This document shows, piece by piece, positions 14,214 to 17,179 of a DNA stretch of 17,179 bases. Below the pieces are notes generated by a model that saw only the letters and a list, made by a program, of their open reading frames with translations, was not told where the DNA came from and did no database searches. The stretch is from assembly GCA_903894655.1 (NCBI GenBank), contig CAITQY010000390.1, positions 1-17,179 of the forward strand, written 5' to 3'. Made by a program: the position numbers and the translations under genes. The DNA is from an uncultured Gemmatimonadota bacterium (GTDB lineage: Bacteria > Gemmatimonadota > Gemmatimonadetes > Gemmatimonadales > Gemmatimonadaceae). Every line of letters starts with the position of its first letter. Positions within the stretch are counted from its first letter, which is position 1.

Positions 14214-15365
14214 GTGACTTTCTCCTTCAAACTCGACGCCACCGACGGCCTCGCCCGCGCCGGCCAGTTCACGACGCCGCATGGCGTGATGAACACGCCG
14301 CAGTTCATGCCGGTGGGCACGCTGGCGTCGGTCAAGTCGCTCGATCCCGAGGATCTGCAGCGCCTCGGCGCCACGATGATCCTGGCCAATGCGTATCACC
14401 TGCGCCTGCGGCCCGGCGACGAGATGATCCGCACCATGGGCGGGCTGCATCGCTTCATGCACTGGGACGGCCCGATGCTCACCGATTCCGGTGGCTTTCA
14501 GGTGTTCTCCCTGGAAGGACTGCGCACGATCAACGAGCAGGGGGTGGAGTTCCGCAGCCATCTCGATGGGTCGCTGCAGCAGTTCACCCCCGAGTCTGTC
14601 ATGCGGATCGAGCGGAACCTCGGAGCCGACGTGATCATGCAGTTCGATCACGTGGTCCCCGGACAGACCGAGGCCGGTCTGGCGCGGGTCGCCATGGAGC
14701 GGAGCATCCGCTGGCTGGAGCGGTGTCGGGTGGAATTCGACCGGCTGCTCCGGGAAGACCCGGACGCCCCGACCCCGGTGCAGGCGCTGTTCCCCATCGT
14801 ACAGGGGGGCATACACGCCGATCTGCGGCGGGAATCGGCGACGGCGATCCGCGATGCCGCCGACTGGGTCGGTTTGGGTATTGGCGGGCTCTCGGTAGGC
14901 GAAGCCAAGCCCGACATGTACGCCATGCTCGATGTGGTGAACGAGGCGCTGCCCACGGATCGCCCGCGCTACCTCATGGGCGTCGGCTTCCCCGAGGATC
15001 TGGTGGAAGGCGTGGCGCGCGGGGTCGACCTGTTCGACTGCGTGGCGCCCACGCGCATGGGGCGGACCGGCGCCTTTTTCACGACCACGGGCCGGCGGAG
15101 CATCAAAAATGCCGTTTGGCGCCTCGATCCGGGACCGCTCGACGATGAGTGCACCTGTGCGGCCTGCCGTCGCTTCTCCAAGGCCTACATCCGCCACCTG
15201 TTCGTGTCGGAGGAGATCCTCGGACTGCGCCTCCTGAGCCTCCATAATGTACATTTCCTCGTCGCGCTGATGCGCGATGCGCGTGCCGCTGTTCAGGCTG
15301 GCACGTTCCAGGGCTGGAGTCGTGACTGGCTCGCCCGCTATCACTCACGATCGACGCCTTCATGA
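14214..15365 (+). CDS. tgt: tRNA-guanine transglycosylase (queuine tRNA-ribosyltransferase)
   Basis: Tgt exchanges G34 of GUN-anticodon tRNAs for preQ1, the step before QueA. The 383-aa TIM-barrel enzyme shows TPQFMPVGTLASVKSL (28-43), ILANAYHLRLRPG, D91 in LTDSGGFQVFSL, the substrate loop IVQGGIHADLR, GIGGLSVGE, nucleophile D275 in LFDCVAPTR, and the zinc site C313, C315, C318 and H344 (CTCAAC, then LHNVH). Length is normal. GTG 14214 is chosen because the protein begins in register with the family and because a -10-like element lies six bases upstream. Its stop overlaps the yajC ATG (ATGA, 15362-15365), linking it to a Sec accessory gene as in many bacteria. Confidence 0.97.
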   Translation: MTFSFKLDATDGLARAGQFTTPHGVMNTPQFMPVGTLASVKSLDPEDLQRLGATMILANAYHLRLRPGDEMIRTMGGLHRFMHWDGPMLTDSGGFQVFSLEGLRTINEQGVEFRSHLDGSLQQFTPESVMRIERNLGADVIMQFDHVVPGQTEAGLARVAMERSIRWLERCRVEFDRLLREDPDAPTPVQALFPIVQGGIHADLRRESATAIRDAADWVGLGIGGLSVGEAKPDMYAMLDVVNEALPTDRPRYLMGVGFPEDLVEGVARGVDLFDCVAPTRMGRTGAFFTTTGRRSIKNAVWRLDPGPLDDECTCAACRRFSKAYIRHLFVSEEILGLRLLSLHNVHFLVALMRDARAAVQAGTFQGWSRDWLARYHSRSTPS

Positions 15366-15712
15366 GCTTCTCCGTTCTTGCCAGCTTCGCCGCCCTGCAG
15401 TTGGGTGGCAACAGTCAGATCGCCTCCATGATTTTCATGTATGGCGCGATCTTCGCGATCTTCTACTTCGTGCTCATCCGTCCGCAGCAGCGGCAGCGGA
15501 AGGCGCACAATGAGTTGGTGCAGGCCCTCAAGAAGGGCGACGAGATCGTCACGGCCGGCGGCATGGTCGGCGAAGTCGTGCACATCAACCCGGTCAACAA
15601 AGACGGCGCGGTGAGCATGGAAGACCGGATCACGATCAAGTCGGGCGAGTCGAAGGTGATTGTTGAGCGTGGCCGCATTACGCGTGTCGGCTCCTCTTCC
15701 CCGGCGGCCTGA
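15362..15712 (+). CDS. yajC: Preprotein translocase subunit YajC
   Basis: YajC is a small inner-membrane protein of the SecDF-YajC complex that assists Sec export and proton-driven release. The 116-aa sequence has a single membrane helix (about 20-40, MIFMYGAIFAIFYFVLIRP) and the signature IRPQQRQRKAHNELVQALKKGDEIVTAGGMVGEV, of which the RPQQ and GDEIVTAGG parts are diagnostic. A small soluble beta domain follows. It is translationally coupled to tgt. In many genomes secD and secF follow yajC; here def follows after 7 bp, so secDF must be elsewhere. Confidence 0.95.
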   Translation: MSFSVLASFAALQLGGNSQIASMIFMYGAIFAIFYFVLIRPQQRQRKAHNELVQALKKGDEIVTAGGMVGEVVHINPVNKDGAVSMEDRITIKSGESKVIVERGRITRVGSSSPAA

Positions 15713-15719
15713 GGTATCC

Positions 15720-16286
15720 GTGTCGTTGCTCGATATTCACGTCCTGGGTTCGCCGATCCTTCGTCAGGACACGGAACGCGTCGAGCAGTTCACGCCGGAG
15801 TTACGGCGGCTGGCTGACGACATGTTCGACACGATGGACAAGGCGAAGGGCGTCGGTCTCGCGGCACCGCAGGTCGGGCGACGCGAGCGGCTGGCGGTGG
15901 TCGAGGTGGATGACACGCGATTCGTCGTCATCAATCCCGAGATCATTCTGAAGGAAGGGTCGGTGCGCGGGGAAGAAGGCTGTCTCTCCATCCCCGAGGT
16001 CTACGCCGACGTCGACCGGTTCTCCCGCGTCATCGTGCGCGCACAGGACATCGATGGCGTGTGGTACGAGGTCGAAGGCGCTGACCTGCTGGGACGGTGC
16101 CTGCAACACGAAATCGATCACCTGCATGGCCGGATGTTCACCGACCGCCTCAGCCTGCTCAAACGTCGCGCCGCGATGCGCGACTGGGAGTACGAGAAGG
16201 CGAAGTACCCGAAGCTCCTGCGCGTGCTCCCCGTCGGCGATCTGCCGAAAGAGCGCGACGCCACCGCACCCGACACGAAGGCATAA
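15720..16286 (+). CDS. def: Peptide deformylase
   Basis: Def is the metal hydrolase that removes the N-formyl group from nascent proteins. The three motifs are intact: GVGLAAPQ (44-51), EGCLS with metal ligand C88, and QHEIDH with H130, E131 and H134. The 188-aa form starts at GTG 15720, eight bases after the yajC stop, with GAGG (15711-15714) as ribosome binding site. The frame is open farther upstream inside yajC, but the conserved N-terminus LDIHVLGSPILRQ fixes this start. It is followed after 18 bp by fmt, the enzyme that adds the formyl group to initiator Met-tRNA, the usual def-fmt pairing. Confidence 0.97.
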   Translation: MSLLDIHVLGSPILRQDTERVEQFTPELRRLADDMFDTMDKAKGVGLAAPQVGRRERLAVVEVDDTRFVVINPEIILKEGSVRGEEGCLSIPEVYADVDRFSRVIVRAQDIDGVWYEVEGADLLGRCLQHEIDHLHGRMFTDRLSLLKRRAAMRDWEYEKAKYPKLLRVLPVGDLPKERDATAPDTKA

Positions 16287-16304
16287 CCGGAGACCGCCCC
16301 ACCC

Positions 16305-17179
16305 GTGCGCATTCTCTTCTGGGGCACTCCCGATTTCGCCGTTCCGCCGCTCCGCGCGCTGATTGGCGAAGGGCATGACGTGGTCGGCGTCGTCACGCAG
16401 CCCGACAAGCCGCGCGGCCGGTCGCGCACGCAGCTCGACCCGTCGCCGGTCAAGCGTGTTGCGCTCGAAGAAGGCATTCCCGTACTACAACCCGAGAAGC
16501 CGCGCGGCGACGAGTTCCTCGATGCCATGCGCGCGCTCGCCCCCGACATCTCGGTGGTCGTCGCCTACGGGTGCATCCTGCCCAAAGCGGCCATCGATCT
16601 GCCGTCGCTCGGCACGCTCAACATTCACGGCTCGCTCCTTCCCGCGCTGCGCGGTGCGGCGCCGATTCAAGCCGCCATTCTCGAGGGCCTCACGGAAACG
16701 GGGATCACGATCATGCAGATGGTGCCCCCGCTCGATGCGGGCGACATGCTGCACGTGCTGCGCACCCCGATCGAGTCCGACGAGACGTACGGTGAACTGC
16801 ACGACCGTCTCTCGGAACTCGGCGCGCTGGCCATCGTGCAGGCCTTGGCGATGATCGATGCGCAGATCGTGCAGCCGATCGCGCAGGATGACGCGCAGTC
16901 GACGTACGCCTCGAAGATCGATCGCGATATGGCACGCCTTGATTTCACTTGGTCGGCCGAGCGCGTGTCGCGGGTGACGCGCGCGTTCGACCCGCGACCG
17001 GGCGCCTTTGCCAGCTTGCGCGGCATGGAGACGAAGCTGTTCAGCGTGCGCGTCGTGGGCGATGGCACCAACGACGATCTCGACGAGCCCACGCTGGCGA
17101 GCCCGCCGGGTACGGTGCGCTCGGTAAACGACCACGGGCTGCTGGTCCGCTGTGGCGAAGGCGCCGTGCGCTTCATGGA
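16305..17179 (+). CDS. fmt: Methionyl-tRNA formyltransferase (3' end beyond window)
   Basis: Fmt formylates initiator Met-tRNA using 10-formyltetrahydrofolate. Of roughly 310 residues, 291 codons are present. GTG 16305 gives MRILFWGTPDFAV, the canonical N-terminus. The catalytic set is N106 and H108 in LNIHGSLLP, then RGAAPI, and D144 in PLDAGDM. The initiator-tRNA binding loop VTQPDKPRGRSR (30-41) and the C-terminal domain (from about 205, starting near FTWSAERVSRVTRAFDP) are visible. A GGAG lies 12 bases upstream, a longer spacing than usual. It is cut by the right window edge, not broken. Confidence 0.96.
   Translation, partial: MRILFWGTPDFAVPPLRALIGEGHDVVGVVTQPDKPRGRSRTQLDPSPVKRVALEEGIPVLQPEKPRGDEFLDAMRALAPDISVVVAYGCILPKAAIDLPSLGTLNIHGSLLPALRGAAPIQAAILEGLTETGITIMQMVPPLDAGDMLHVLRTPIESDETYGELHDRLSELGALAIVQALAMIDAQIVQPIAQDDAQSTYASKIDRDMARLDFTWSAERVSRVTRAFDPRPGAFASLRGMETKLFSVRVVGDGTNDDLDEPTLASPPGTVRSVNDHGLLVRCGEGAVRFM

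Noticed and set aside
14187..15344. 385-codon minus-strand frame opposite tgt
   Set aside because: It lies wholly antisense to tgt, which has all catalytic and zinc residues; the product shows no family features.
1..17179. tRNA or rRNA genes
   Set aside because: I found no cloverleaf with the conserved GGTTCGAATC-type arm outside coding sequence, and nothing rRNA-like; the intergenic gaps are too short or filled by palindromes.

Overview
The window is GC-rich (roughly 65% by eye), densely packed bacterial chromosome. The gene content suggests the phylum Gemmatimonadota, within the FCB superphylum. It combines a PorX-type receiver/PglZ protein, a GWxTD-family protein, a DUF3299 plus LolD-type ABC cassette, and several start codons placed directly behind a TAnnTT -10 element. 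The phylum is an inference; no rRNA or marker comparison was possible.

Layout. (1) 1-1418, minus: a 3'-truncated PorX-like response regulator/phosphodiesterase. (2) 1540-2771, plus, divergent from it: a two-gene unit of an unrecognised 131-residue protein and a DnaB/RecA-fold ATPase whose Walker A lysine is a cysteine. (3) 2909-4778, plus: yebC-ruvC-ruvA, with ruvC and ruvA each overlapping the gene before. (4) 4775-4877: a long imperfect palindrome between convergent genes. (5) 9436-4899, minus: an exported DUF3299 protein, an ABC ATPase, an FtsX/MacB-type permease and a secreted M28 metallopeptidase, tightly spaced. (6) 9630-12942, plus: ruvB followed after 10 bp by an exported TPR/GWxTD protein. 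(7) 13006-17179, plus: queA, a second palindrome of the same family, then tgt-yajC-def and the 5' part of fmt.

How the genes work together. Genes 3, 6 and 7 form the widespread yebC-ruvCAB-queA-tgt-yajC neighbourhood, covering Holliday junction processing, tRNA queuosine synthesis and a Sec accessory subunit. It continues into the N-terminal methionine formylation/deformylation pair def-fmt. This backbone is broken twice, by the counter-oriented export/metal-type ABC cassette between ruvA and ruvB and by the GWxTD gene between ruvB and queA.

The parts most worth a second look are the PorX homologue, the K-to-C DnaB-like protein with its small partner, the palindromic repeat family, the putative leaderless starts, and the permease with a proline-rich 13-residue tandem repeat.
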